Assembly: GCF_022369515.1 (NCBI RefSeq)
Contig: NZ_CP059724.1
Location: 620,001-684,000 of the forward strand
Source: Paenibacillus sp. 19GGS1-52
GTDB lineage: Bacteria; Bacillota; Bacilli; Paenibacillales; Paenibacillaceae
Length of the DNA stretch: 64,000 nucleotides
Direction of reading: 5' to 3'
Shown here: piece by piece, positions 44,937 through 54,278 of the stretch
Layout: every line of letters starts with the position of its first letter
Position numbering within the stretch: position 1 is the first letter of the stretch
Translations under genes and position numbers: made by a program
The notes under the pieces: model-generated
What the model was told of the DNA's origin: nothing
Seen by the model: the letters and a program-made list of their open reading frames with translations, nothing else
Database searches by the model: none

Positions 44937-46840
44937 GTGAAGAAAAAGAGTACAAACGCCCTGATCCTGCTCCGCGTCGTAGAGGACCCGGAGGTCCAGG
45001 AGGTCCCGGGGGCCCTGGAATGATGATGCCTGCGGAGAAAGCTAAGGATTTCAAAGGCACACTTCGCCGCTTGATCCGCTATTTACGTCCGCGTCAGGTG
45101 CAATTGTTCTTCGTAATCATTTTGGCGATAGCTAGTACTGTTTTCAGTATTTTCAGCCCCAAGGTTATGGGTAAAGCGACTACCGAGCTCTTTAAGGGTG
45201 CTTACGCTAAAATGACAGGCGTACAGGGTGCAGCCATTGATTTCGGATATATTAATGAAATTCTGATTATTCTCGCTGGTTTATATTTATTCAGTGCTCT
45301 ATTCAGCTACATTCAGCAGTATGTGATGGCCGGCGTAGCCCAGAAGGTTGTTTATGATATGCGTGAGCAGATCAATAGCAAGCTGGAGCGACTGCCTCTG
45401 AAATATTTTGACTCTCGGACCCATGGCGAAATTCTTAGCCGTGCGACCAACGATGTGGATAACATCAGCACCACGTTGCAGCAGAGCTTAACGCAGCTGA
45501 TTACGGCTATTATCACGATTATTGGGGTCATTGTTATGATGTTGACCATCAGTCCGTGGCTGACCCTGATTACAGTGATTACCTTACCACTGAGCTTTTT
45601 GGTTATTATGGCCATTTCGAAGCGTTCACAGACCTACTTTATTAACCAGCAGAGATCGCTTGGACAACTGAACGGACATGTAGAGGAAATGTATACCGGA
45701 CACCGGATTATCAAGGCGTTCGGGCGTGAACGGCAGTCGCTTAAGGATTTCAACGATATTAACGACAAGCTTTATGATTCCGGCTGGCGGGCTCAATTCA
45801 TGTCCGGGATGATTATGCCACTGATGATGTTTATTGGTAATATCGGGTATGTGCTCGTCTGTGTAGTTGGGGGTATTTTTGTAACTAAAAAAGTAATTGA
45901 AGTTGGTGATATTCAGGCCTTTATTCAGTATTCACGCCAGTTCACTATGCCGATTACGCAAACAGCTAATATCGCCAATATTATTCAATCCACGATTGCT
46001 TCCGCTGAACGGGTGTTTGAGCTTCTCGACGAAGAGGAAGAAGTTCTGGAAGTCAGCAATTCCTTGATCAAACAGGAAACGGTTGCTGACGAAGGATCGG
46101 TTGAGTTCCGTCATGTGAAGTTTGGATACAAAGCGGATGCTATCCTGATTGAGGATATGAATATTGAGGTCAGCCCTGGGCAGACCATTGCTATTGTAGG
46201 GCCGACCGGTGCCGGCAAAACAACGCTGATCAATCTACTGATGCGCTTCTATGAATTAAACAGCGGACAAATCATCATCGATGGTGTGAATATTACCGAT
46301 ATGAAACGCAGCGAGCTGCGCAGTAAGTTTGGTATGGTGCTGCAGGATACCTGGCTCTTTAACGGTACGATTCGTGACAATATTGCTTATGGTCGCGAAG
46401 GAGCAACCGAAGCGGATGTAGTGCGGGCTGCCAAGGCCGCGCATGCGGATCATTTTATCCGCACCCTTCCACTGGGCTATAACACCGTACTGAATGAAGA
46501 GGCTTCCAATATCTCGCAAGGCCAGAAGCAGTTGCTTACAATCGCTCGGGCGATCCTGGCAGATCCAGCCATCCTGATACTTGATGAAGCAACGAGCAGC
46601 GTTGATACACGGACAGAAGTGTTGATCCAGAAGGCGATGAATACGCTGATGAGTAACAGAACCAGCTTTGTTATCGCACATCGCCTATCCACCATTCGTG
46701 ATGCGGATCTCATACTTGTAATGAATCATGGTAGTGTAATCGAGAAAGGCAACCATGAAGAACTGCTGGAAAAGGATGGGTTCTATGCCGATCTCTATAA
46801 CAGCCAGTTCTCCGATGAAGGATTGCCGGATGTAGGCTAA
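44933..46840 (+). CDS. Heterodimeric ABC exporter subunit with catalytic ATP site
   Basis: A 635-residue half-transporter. The N-terminal cytoplasmic tail is basic and has a collagen-like run of Gly-Pro-Gly repeats (residues about 19-29). Six TM helices follow, then an ATPase with Walker A GPTGAGKTT, Walker B ILILDEATSSVD (catalytic Glu present) and a signature that deviates (ISQGQKQL). The degenerate signature and intact Walker B are the mirror image of the partner subunit, so the dimer has one hydrolysing and one silent site. ATGA overlap with the first subunit implies coupled translation. Confidence 0.9.
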   Translation: MSEEKEYKRPDPAPRRRGPGGPGGPGGPGMMMPAEKAKDFKGTLRRLIRYLRPRQVQLFFVIILAIASTVFSIFSPKVMGKATTELFKGAYAKMTGVQGAAIDFGYINEILIILAGLYLFSALFSYIQQYVMAGVAQKVVYDMREQINSKLERLPLKYFDSRTHGEILSRATNDVDNISTTLQQSLTQLITAIITIIGVIVMMLTISPWLTLITVITLPLSFLVIMAISKRSQTYFINQQRSLGQLNGHVEEMYTGHRIIKAFGRERQSLKDFNDINDKLYDSGWRAQFMSGMIMPLMMFIGNIGYVLVCVVGGIFVTKKVIEVGDIQAFIQYSRQFTMPITQTANIANIIQSTIASAERVFELLDEEEEVLEVSNSLIKQETVADEGSVEFRHVKFGYKADAILIEDMNIEVSPGQTIAIVGPTGAGKTTLINLLMRFYELNSGQIIIDGVNITDMKRSELRSKFGMVLQDTWLFNGTIRDNIAYGREGATEADVVRAAKAAHADHFIRTLPLGYNTVLNEEASNISQGQKQLLTIARAILADPAILILDEATSSVDTRTEVLIQKAMNTLMSNRTSFVIAHRLSTIRDADLILVMNHGSVIEKGNHEELLEKDGFYADLYNSQFSDEGLPDVG

Positions 46841-46878
46841 AGTACGACAGGATAGCACAATTTAATATGTTTTCGGCT

Positions 46879-46933
46879 AACGCCCCTCTGTTCACAGCTT
46901 GCTTAAGCATATCTGTGAACAGAGGGGCGTTTA
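46879..46933 (+). terminator. Long perfect hairpin after the ABC exporter operon
   Basis: ACGCCCCTCTGTTCACAG pairs perfectly with CTGTGAACAGAGGGGCGT. The following T-run is interrupted (TTAGTATGTTTTT), but the stem is strong enough to act as a terminator or RNA end stabiliser. Confidence 0.65.
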
Positions 46934-47068
46934 GTATGTTTTTATGTGAGGTTTTGCGGGAATAATAAAAAAGATTTGATTAAAAATAAAAGGAAATATA
47001 TGATAAGAGCATGAAATGACCCACGGCTCATTATTTAGACGCTGGGTACAAAAGAGAGGGTGAAGGGG

Positions 47069-49300
47069 ATGTCAGGCTACGGTAAATGGGTGGCAGGCAG
47101 CAAAACGAAGTGGATTACACTTCTTGTATGGATTGCAGTAGTTGGAGCACTTACGATGTTATGGCCTGCTGTAAATTCACAGGTGGATAATAATGCTGCA
47201 AACCTTCCAGAAGATTCACAGTCCGTGCAGGCAGCAAAGATTGCCGCAAGAGAATTCCCAACCGGGAGCGGTATACCGGCACTGCTCGTATGGCATAGGG
47301 AAGGTGGGCTTACGGAGAAAGATCTGACGCAAGTCGGAGCCGTATACAACAAGCTTACACAAACGCCCTTGCCACATCAAAATTTTGTTCCACCACTAGG
47401 GAGTTTGCCGCCACAGGCACTTCAGGCTTCGTTGTCTGAGGATCGCAGCACGCTAGTGACTCCGGTTCTTTTCGATAAAACTGCAGATAGTGAACAACTA
47501 GGTGTTGCTGTTACGCAACTGAAGAAAATGATCAGCACCGAGACAGGTGGAGATCCTACCGCTGCTAAGGTGGATGGCAGTGACTTAAGCTTGCGCGTTA
47601 CGGGTCCTGTCGGCATTTCTATTGACGCTACAGGCTTATTCCAGAACGCAGATGTGGCCTTGCTTATGGCGACTGTAATTCTGGTACTGGTGTTTTTGTT
47701 ACTTATATATCGTTCCCCCATTTTGGCCGTTATACCACTCATTGCGGTTGGCTTTGCTTATGGGGTAACAAGCCCATTACTTGGAAAAATGGCGCAGGAG
47801 GGCTGGATCACCGTTGATTCCCAAGCGGTCTCGATTATGACGGTACTCCTGTTCGGCGCAGGTACGGACTATTGTCTGTTCCTGATTTCACGGTTCCGCC
47901 AGATGCTGAAGATAGAGGACAGCAAGAGCCGTGCCCTGCTACGCTCCATTACAGACTCGTCAGGCGCTATCGCCATGAGCGGATTCACAGTAGTGCTGGC
48001 TTTGTTTGCACTGCTGCTGGCCCAGTCGGGTGCTTACCATCGCTTTGCGATTCCGTTTAGCCTTGCTATCTTTATCATGGGTATTGCCAGTCTGACCCTA
48101 GTACCAGCCTTGCTGGCGATCTTCGGACGGACCTCATTCTTCCCGTTCATTCCACGGACCCCGCAAATGGAGGTTGACCGGGCCAAGGCTAAAGGCAAAC
48201 CAGCTCCCAAGGTGAAGACTTCCCATATTCGCAATAAAGGGATCGGCGGACTGGTTGTCTCACGGCCTTGGGCTATTGTAGGGGTGACAGTTGTGGCGCT
48301 GGGGATTCTGGCTTCTTTCTCCAGTGGGATAAAATTTACGTATGATATTCTCTCCTCCTTTCCAAAGGATATGGAGTCACGTCAAGGATTTGATCTTATT
48401 GGCAAGCAATTCTCCCCCGGAGAGCTGGCTCCGGCCAAGCTGATCATTGATACAAAGGGGAAAGCCGATGGAGCGGACCTTAAGGTCATGCTTGGCGGAA
48501 TTTCTTATGTGGATACCGTTTCCGATCCGCAGCAGGGAGCCGTTGACAAGAATATTCTAGGCTTTGATATTGAATTCAAAAACAATCCGTATTCGCTTGA
48601 AGCTATGAGTCATATTCCGGCGCTTCTGTCCACAGCAGAGCAGGCACTGCTGGATGTTGGGATTGAGAATCCTGCAGATAGCGTGTGGGTAAGTGGCCAA
48701 ACGGCAACGCAGCACGATACCAAAAAGGTTGGCGAGCGAGACACTGATCTTATTATACCGGTCGTTATCGGGATGATTACCTTGCTGCTGCTGCTGTACT
48801 TACGCTCCGTGATCGCAACGGTATATCTGGTGGGAACGGTGATCCTGTCTTTCTTCTCGGCCCTTGGCATAGGGTGGATTATTATTCATTATGTACTCGG
48901 TGCAGAGGCCATTCAAGGTGCTATCCCGTTGTACTCCTTCGTTTTCCTGGTAGCGCTGGGCGAAGACTATAATATATTTATGATCTCAAATATCTGGAAG
49001 AAGCGAAAGAAAATGCCGTTGAAGCAAGCGATTGCGGAGGGCGTAAATGAGACCAGCTCGGTGATAACCTCTGCTGGCCTCATTCTGGCCGGTACCTTTG
49101 CCGTATTGGCATCATTGCCGATTCAGGTGCTTGTGCAATTCGGTATCATTACCGCTATTGGTATTTTATTAGACACTTTCGTAGTTCGCCCGTTCCTCGT
49201 GCCCGCGATTACGATGCTCTTTGGACGGCTTGCGTTCTGGCCGGGTAAGCATCAAGAAGTGGAAGAACCTTTGCCTATTCATGAGAGTAGCAGAGACTAA
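47069..49300 (+). CDS. MMPL-family (RND-type) transporter
   Basis: A 743-residue protein with about 12 TM helices in two halves, each starting with one TM, a large external loop, then five TM helices. Typical MMPL motifs are GAGTDYCLFLISRFRQ in the first half and ALGEDYNIFMISNIWK in the second, carrying the Asp-Tyr pairs of the proton relay. Such proteins export lipids or drugs by proton antiport. ATG 47069 is placed 9 nt after GAGAGGG; an in-frame GTG at 47060 sits on that site. A terminator follows. Confidence 0.88.
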   Translation: MSGYGKWVAGSKTKWITLLVWIAVVGALTMLWPAVNSQVDNNAANLPEDSQSVQAAKIAAREFPTGSGIPALLVWHREGGLTEKDLTQVGAVYNKLTQTPLPHQNFVPPLGSLPPQALQASLSEDRSTLVTPVLFDKTADSEQLGVAVTQLKKMISTETGGDPTAAKVDGSDLSLRVTGPVGISIDATGLFQNADVALLMATVILVLVFLLLIYRSPILAVIPLIAVGFAYGVTSPLLGKMAQEGWITVDSQAVSIMTVLLFGAGTDYCLFLISRFRQMLKIEDSKSRALLRSITDSSGAIAMSGFTVVLALFALLLAQSGAYHRFAIPFSLAIFIMGIASLTLVPALLAIFGRTSFFPFIPRTPQMEVDRAKAKGKPAPKVKTSHIRNKGIGGLVVSRPWAIVGVTVVALGILASFSSGIKFTYDILSSFPKDMESRQGFDLIGKQFSPGELAPAKLIIDTKGKADGADLKVMLGGISYVDTVSDPQQGAVDKNILGFDIEFKNNPYSLEAMSHIPALLSTAEQALLDVGIENPADSVWVSGQTATQHDTKKVGERDTDLIIPVVIGMITLLLLLYLRSVIATVYLVGTVILSFFSALGIGWIIIHYVLGAEAIQGAIPLYSFVFLVALGEDYNIFMISNIWKKRKKMPLKQAIAEGVNETSSVITSAGLILAGTFAVLASLPIQVLVQFGIITAIGILLDTFVVRPFLVPAITMLFGRLAFWPGKHQEVEEPLPIHESSRD

Positions 49301-49317
49301 GAGAGTTTAGCACAACA

Positions 49318-49366
49318 GGGAAGTCCATGCTGCCAGATTTGGCTGCATGGACTTCCCTGTTTTTTT
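49318..49366 (+). terminator. Intrinsic terminator of the MMPL gene
   Basis: GGGAAGTCCATGC pairs with GCATGGACTTCCC and is followed by seven T. Repeat copy F begins right after it. Confidence 0.88.
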
Positions 49367-49395
49367 GAAATATAAGAATTTATATGTTCACACGG
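49367..49395 (-). repeat. Dispersed palindromic repeat, copy F (short)
   Basis: On the minus strand: CCGTGTGAAC, then ATATAAATTCTTATATTTC. It corresponds to the last third of copies B and D and directly abuts the MMPL terminator. Confidence 0.6.
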
Positions 49396-49398
49396 AGT

Positions 49399-49716
49399 TC
49401 AGTTCTCTGGTGTACGGCTAAGCAGCAGCTCGTACTTGTCGAGTGAGGCACCCAGAATGGCTTCGTTGCCGCCGGCACCCCGATGCGACTGGCGGAAGGA
49501 ATCGCTTGAGGTCCAGCCTTTGAAGGCTTCTTCATTCTCCCAGACTGTACAAATCTTCAATTCTTCGACGCCCTCTTTAGGGCTGCCATGCCAGACCTCC
49601 ATGCGAACAAAGCCGGGCATTTCTTGTACGCCGTTAGTTCCGCCGAAACGCTGGGCTATAGCTTCCCCATGACCTTCTTTAACCTTGATAGTGTTCGTTA
49701 CTACTAGCATACTCAT
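49399..49716 (-). CDS. IsdG/HmoA-type heme-degrading monooxygenase
   Basis: A 105-residue ferredoxin-like (ABM) protein. The catalytic Asn-Trp-His triad of IsdG-type enzymes sits at Asn8, Trp68 and His78, one residue off the IsdG numbering (7, 67, 77). CTVWENEEAFKGWTSSDSF matches the family core. It probably opens the heme ring to release iron. ATG 49716 follows GGAGG. It is downstream of the SDR gene on the same strand but may have its own promoter. No Fur box was seen next to it. Confidence 0.85.
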   Translation of the reverse strand: MSMLVVTNTIKVKEGHGEAIAQRFGGTNGVQEMPGFVRMEVWHGSPKEGVEELKICTVWENEEAFKGWTSSDSFRQSHRGAGGNEAILGASLDKYELLLSRTPEN

Positions 49717-49782
49717 CGAACCTCCAATCAGTGTGATATACAAGTGATGCAGTTCATTCGAGTATGTGCTTCTTTCCGTATC

Positions 49783-50502
49783 TTATTGCGGATTAGTTGT
49801 CCAGATGCCCGCAGTTTTCAGGAAGACCCGATCCGGAAGCTTCAGTGCTGTCAGCGCTAGTTCAGCAACATCCTCAGGCTGCATCATCCGGTCTTCATCA
49901 CCAATCGTAAGACCGGCATCGACAGCCAATCCCGTATTGACGGTGCTTGGAGTCAAGGCCACCACACGGATATTGTGTTTCCGTACCTCCTGTGCCAGTG
50001 CTTCGGTCATGCCCATCAAGGCAAACTTGGAAGCGCAGTAGGCAGAGCCTGTCGCGAAGCCGCGTTCTCCGGCTGTAGATGAGATATTAATAATATTGCC
50101 GCTGTTCTGCTCAATCATCGCGGGCAGAGCTGCACGGGTCACATAATAAGTACCGAACAGATTGATATTGATGTGGCGTTCCCAGTCAGCAGGGTCCATT
50201 TCTACAAGGGTACCGAACTGAGCAATGCCGGCATTATTAATCAGCGCATCAAATGCACCTAGGTCATTTTGCAGGGAGGCGACAGCCCGTTCGGCCTCTT
50301 CGCGTACAGAGACATCGGCTACGGCTATGCTTACCTTTACGTCATAGACTTCGGTCAAGGCTGATTTCAAAGCTTCGAGATCGGCTGAAGTTCTGGAAAT
50401 CAGGCCCAGATTAGCGCCTTCTTTAGCCAACGCCAGTGCTAGGGCTTTTCCGATTCCTTTGCCTGCGCCGGTAATTACAACACTTTTCCCTCTTAAATCC
50501 AT
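49783..50502 (-). CDS. Short-chain dehydrogenase/reductase (FabG-like)
   Basis: A 239-residue SDR. The cofactor motif TGAGKGIG (11-18), NNAG (89-92), catalytic Ser (141/142), and Tyr155 with Lys159 (YCASK) are all present. It resembles the YmfI/YvrD-type 3-ketoacyl reductases that act on diverse carbonyls. The assignment as FabG of the main fatty acid pathway is not supported by neighbours. GGGAGAGTGACG precedes the start. Confidence 0.88.
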   Translation of the reverse strand: MDLRGKSVVITGAGKGIGKALALALAKEGANLGLISRTSADLEALKSALTEVYDVKVSIAVADVSVREEAERAVASLQNDLGAFDALINNAGIAQFGTLVEMDPADWERHININLFGTYYVTRAALPAMIEQNSGNIINISSTAGERGFATGSAYCASKFALMGMTEALAQEVRKHNIRVVALTPSTVNTGLAVDAGLTIGDEDRMMQPEDVAELALTALKLPDRVFLKTAGIWTTNPQ

Positions 50503-50684
50503 AACTTATCGTCACTCTCCCTTGAACTATTCTGAAGCAAAACTTTCTTCAGTCCTATTATAACCGAGTGGGCGTAGACAATCACGTCACGAGCGATGAG
50601 AACTAAAATGATCGACCTCCGTTTGGGGTTGGTGGATGGCAGCGCAGGTCTGGCCTTTAAGGCTGGGATTTAGCATATCGCGAC

Positions 50685-52238
50685 TCAGATTTTCGCGTCG
50701 AGCTGGGTCAGGGGCAAGGTCGCCGGACCCTCCATTACCTCTCCATCGAAGGAGTAGCGGGAGCCGTGGCACGGGCAATCCCAGGAGCGGTCACCGTCAT
50801 TCCATTCACACTCGCAGCCCATATGGGTGCAGGTTCGGTCTACTAGGTGCAGCTCGCCTTCTTGATCTCTATAAGCGCCCACACGTTTGCCGTCATGCAA
50901 CACGACAGCCCCTTCATCCCGCTGCAGATCACGTGTCTTCTTGTGAATGATTTCGACTTTTCCTGCTACGAGTTCTTTGACGACATTAGCATTCTGAACG
51001 ATGAAATTCTTGATGCCGGGAATAGCTTTGAAGCGGGAGGGATCGTACAGTTCTGTATAAGGGTGCTCTTTGCGCTGAATTTGGTCGGATATCAGATGGG
51101 CTGCTAATGTGCCGCTGGTCATTCCCCATTTTCCAAATCCAGTCGCGATATAAATTTCTTCATCTTTAGAGACCTTGCCGATATAGGGGACCTTGTCGAG
51201 TGTAATTAAATCTTGGGCTGACCAGCGATAAGGAAAAGACTTAATCCCGAGTAGTTGACCAGCGAACAGCTCCAGATTCTCGTAGTGACCTATCGTACAG
51301 ATGCCTTGGCCTGTCTTGTGATTGTCGCCCCCCACAATGACCAGTTTTCTTCCTTCCCATTCCACAGCCCGCAGAGAGCGGGTAGGTTCTCCGGCGCTTA
51401 AATACATGCCACCCTCAAAGTCGGTCTCCGGCTGAATCGCCAGGCAATAGGAACGTTCGGCATGCAGACGCGAGAAATATAATGCTCCGCCATCATAAAA
51501 GGGGAAGTGGGAGGCAGAAACTACATGATTACAGGAAATCCGGTGTTCCTTCTGTTCCGTAAAGAGGGTGAGTCGGCCGCCCTGCTCCACCTTTTCACTA
51601 ATCATCGTATGCTCGTAGATCACTCCGCCTTCCGCAAGAAAGACCTTAAGCAAGCCCGACAGATATTGCAGTGGATGAAACCGAGCCTGCCCAGGCAGCT
51701 TAATGACTCCCCTTGCTGTCAAGGGCAGCGATAATTGTTCCAGCCATTCACCGGGCAAACCTAATTTCTCATAAGCCTGGTACTCCTCTTCCAACTGCTT
51801 CAGCGTTTTCTCATCCCCGGCGTCAGCGTAGAGATAAGCATGTTCCCTTTGCATGCCGCAGGATAGCTTTAGCTCTTGGGCTGTATTTATCATCCATTCC
51901 ATTGCTTCACTGTTCGCCTGAAAGTAAAGTCGGGCCTTCTCCACGCCAAAATGCTTCACAAGATCCTGATAGATCAGGCCGTGCTGGGCTGTGATTTTGG
52001 CACTTGTAAATCCGGTCGTACCGCTGAGAAGTTCACCTGCCTCCAACAGTGTGACCTTGTATCCGGCCTTGGTTAGCAAATAGGCTGTTGTAATTCCCGT
52101 AATTCCGCCTCCGACTACTGCGACATCCGTAGAATGATCTTCGGCGAGTCGTGGAAAAGCCGGCAATTCCGTGGTATCCCTCCAAAGGGACTCCGGAAAG
52201 TGCGGAAGATGGTACGACTGCTTATTCTTTGTATTCAT
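50685..52238 (-). CDS. FAD-dependent oxidoreductase with C-terminal Rieske domain
   Basis: A 517-residue protein. The N-terminal DAO-type FAD domain shows VAVVGGGITGITTAYLL (about residues 39-55) and a late YIATGFGKWGMTSG. From about residue 430 a Rieske 2Fe-2S domain follows, with ligands Cys470, His472, Cys488 and His491 (CTH and CPCH). This layout is common in Bacillales (YhfW-type). It probably oxidises an amine or similar substrate and passes electrons to the cluster; the substrate is unknown. Confidence 0.9.
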   Translation of the reverse strand: MNTKNKQSYHLPHFPESLWRDTTELPAFPRLAEDHSTDVAVVGGGITGITTAYLLTKAGYKVTLLEAGELLSGTTGFTSAKITAQHGLIYQDLVKHFGVEKARLYFQANSEAMEWMINTAQELKLSCGMQREHAYLYADAGDEKTLKQLEEEYQAYEKLGLPGEWLEQLSLPLTARGVIKLPGQARFHPLQYLSGLLKVFLAEGGVIYEHTMISEKVEQGGRLTLFTEQKEHRISCNHVVSASHFPFYDGGALYFSRLHAERSYCLAIQPETDFEGGMYLSAGEPTRSLRAVEWEGRKLVIVGGDNHKTGQGICTIGHYENLELFAGQLLGIKSFPYRWSAQDLITLDKVPYIGKVSKDEEIYIATGFGKWGMTSGTLAAHLISDQIQRKEHPYTELYDPSRFKAIPGIKNFIVQNANVVKELVAGKVEIIHKKTRDLQRDEGAVVLHDGKRVGAYRDQEGELHLVDRTCTHMGCECEWNDGDRSWDCPCHGSRYSFDGEVMEGPATLPLTQLDAKI

Positions 52239-52344
52239 CCTGAATATTCCTCCTCTTGTACAACCCTCCTTCTATTTATTACCACTGTCCAGTCAAAAGA
52301 AACGCTGTGGATAGGGTTCTAAATATTCGAGGATTCGGAGTCTG

Positions 52345-53466
52345 TTAATACTCGGAGTCAGAGGCAGGGGAATTGATAGATACTTTGTTGCGGCCAGTGT
52401 TCTTAGCATGGTAAAGGGCCTGATCCGCAGACTGGACCAAGAGCCTGCCATCTGCCCCAGGTACCGTCTCAGGGTAGCAAGCAAGCCCGATGGAGACCGT
52501 AATGGTTATACTATTGTCAGAAGGCAGCAGAAAAAGTTCGTTCTCCACAGCTTTTCTAAGCCGCTCGGCGGCGCTCTTCGCTTGAAGCAGCGGACAATCG
52601 GGCAGCAGCACTGTAAACTCCTCTCCGCCATTGCGGGATACTATATCATGGGAGCGGGAGTGTTGGCAGAGCCGGCGGGTAAGCTGTCTTAACACCTCGT
52701 CTCCAGCAGGATGCCCGTAGGTATCGTTGATAATCTTGAAATGATCAATATCAATGGCTAGCAGGGATAAACATTCCTGATGGCGCTCGGCCTGAGTCAT
52801 TTCTATCTCCAGATGCCGATGAAACTGCTGCAAGTTATTCAATCCAGTCAAATAATCAGTGGTTGCCCGAACTTCAAGCTGGGTGAACACATCGTTGGAA
52901 CGCTGGATATGCTCAGCAATGTAATAAACAATTAGCACAGCGCTGATTGAAATAATGAATTGTATTGGATAGAAATATATAGAAAGGCTTCCCAGAGTGT
53001 GTAGCAGCAAGGCGAGAAAGAGTCCCATCCAGAGCAGGTTTCCCACCATCATCTTGCGCAAGCGCGACCAGGGAAGCACAGAAATCCAGCTGCAAAGAAT
53101 TCCATATAACAAAAGAGCGATTGCTGTAACGACGGAGTTATAGGAAGAATCATAAAAAATAACCCTGCAGATAGCCAGAATAAAGGCACAGACAAGTGTA
53201 GGCAGCCAGCCTAGATAGGAGGCCATAATTACAATGGTTAAATGGAGTAAGTTAACGTAGGTCCCAGGTCCGGCAAGATAAGAATAGCTCATCAGGATCA
53301 AGCCAAACAGGCCGAATAGAATCCCAGCACTCACACCAGCAAGTGGTGTCACCTTCGTCCCATTTAAAAAAGCATACTTCTTGGCAAGTCGACCGGAAAA
53401 AAACACAAAAGTCACCAATATGCAAAAGTTAGCAAATAAGCTGGCGATTAGATCAATCATCATCAT
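52345..53466 (-). CDS. Membrane diguanylate cyclase (5TM sensor plus GGDEF)
   Basis: A 373-residue protein. The N-terminal half has five or six TM helices resembling the 5TMR-LYT sensor module. The C-terminal GGDEF domain has GGEEF as its active-site motif, preceded five residues upstream by RSHD, an RxxD inhibitory site. It should therefore make c-di-GMP with product inhibition. Unlike the other three GGDEF proteins here it has no EAL domain. Three ATGs in a row begin at 53466; AAGGGG lies about 12 nt upstream. Confidence 0.9.
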   Translation of the reverse strand: MMMIDLIASLFANFCILVTFVFFSGRLAKKYAFLNGTKVTPLAGVSAGILFGLFGLILMSYSYLAGPGTYVNLLHLTIVIMASYLGWLPTLVCAFILAICRVIFYDSSYNSVVTAIALLLYGILCSWISVLPWSRLRKMMVGNLLWMGLFLALLLHTLGSLSIYFYPIQFIISISAVLIVYYIAEHIQRSNDVFTQLEVRATTDYLTGLNNLQQFHRHLEIEMTQAERHQECLSLLAIDIDHFKIINDTYGHPAGDEVLRQLTRRLCQHSRSHDIVSRNGGEEFTVLLPDCPLLQAKSAAERLRKAVENELFLLPSDNSITITVSIGLACYPETVPGADGRLLVQSADQALYHAKNTGRNKVSINSPASDSEY

Positions 53467-53503
53467 GAAAATTTAAAACCCCTTACTAAAGTATTAGCGT
53501 AGT

Positions 53504-53533
53504 CAGCTAAACTGGCTTCATTCAGTTTAGCTG
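53504..53533. promoter_or_regulatory. Perfect inverted repeat upstream of the diguanylate cyclase
   Basis: CAGCTAAACTG and CAGTTTAGCTG form an 11-8-11 perfect palindrome 38 bp before the cyclase start. There is no T-run on the gene strand, so it is more likely an operator or leader hairpin than a terminator. Confidence 0.45.
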
Positions 53534-53621
53534 GAATTATAGTAATGATATAGAGGGAAAAATGAATCTTTCATGGATTTAATGAAATAAAAGTGCTTTT
53601 TAGTGCTTTATGACTATTTAA

Positions 53622-53650
53622 TTGACGCCATTATACTCAAGACTTATACT
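53622..53650 (+). promoter_or_regulatory. Promoter of the Fur-family gene
   Basis: TTGACG (53622-53627), a 17-bp spacer and TATACT (53645-53650). The start codon lies about 30 bp downstream. Confidence 0.75.
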
Positions 53651-53681
53651 TGATCTAAAAATAAGTTAAAGGGTGATAAAG

Positions 53682-54077
53682 ATGAGAAACCTGAATTTGA
53701 CTTCTCAGCGTCAAGCCGTTTATGATATCGTCCGGAGTTCGCATGATCATCCTACCGCAGCAGAAGTGATGAATCGGCTGGTTGAGCAGGGACATAACTT
53801 AGCATATGGCACTGTATATAACTCACTGCGATACCTTTCGGATAAACAAATGATTCGTGAGCTGAAGCTCGGTGAAGCCGCCAGTAGGTATGATGCCCGA
53901 ATGGATGATCATCAACACATTATTTGTGAGGCGTGCGGCAAAGTGGATGAGGTCATGAGCCAGGTTCCACAGGATTGGATGAATACGGTAGCCAAAGAGA
54001 CCGGCTATACTATTGGGCATGCCCATGTCGTATTCGGCGGAGTCTGTCCGGCCTGCAAGAGCAAGCTTCTGAACTAG
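53682..54077 (+). CDS. Fur-family regulator (PerR-like)
   Basis: A 131-residue metal-dependent repressor. The winged helix is at residues 1-75 (HPTAAEVMNRL, LAYGTVYNSLRYL). The dimerisation part has the metal-binding DDHQHIIC cluster and two C-x-x-C pairs (CEAC, CPAC) that form the structural zinc site. The DDHxH segment resembles PerR, but the residue pattern does not safely separate PerR from Fur or Zur. ATG 53682 is 8 nt after AAGGG. It is monocistronic with a terminator. Confidence 0.87.
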   Translation: MRNLNLTSQRQAVYDIVRSSHDHPTAAEVMNRLVEQGHNLAYGTVYNSLRYLSDKQMIRELKLGEAASRYDARMDDHQHIICEACGKVDEVMSQVPQDWMNTVAKETGYTIGHAHVVFGGVCPACKSKLLN

Positions 54078-54099
54078 GACAAACCACAATCATATAAGA

Positions 54100-54130
54100 A
54101 AAGACCGTTTTCAATAAACGGTCTTTTTTG
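54100..54130 (+). terminator. Intrinsic terminator of the Fur-family gene
   Basis: AAGACCGTTT pairs with AAACGGTCTT around TCAAT and is followed by a T-run. Confidence 0.88.
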
Positions 54131-54278
54131 ACGTGTATATTATAATTATCTAGAAACACAGGAGAATAATGAAGAAACTTAGGAGAAAAATGGGTTTTCA
54201 AAGATGATATATAATTATATATTTAGGCTGGAGAATATATTGTACTGAAGACCTGAAAGAAAGCGAGTGATAACACCC

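Noticed and set aside
44980..45025. Phage-tail or collagen-type protein from the Gly-Pro-Gly run
   Set aside because: The run is only about a dozen residues at the N-terminus of an otherwise complete ABC exporter subunit.
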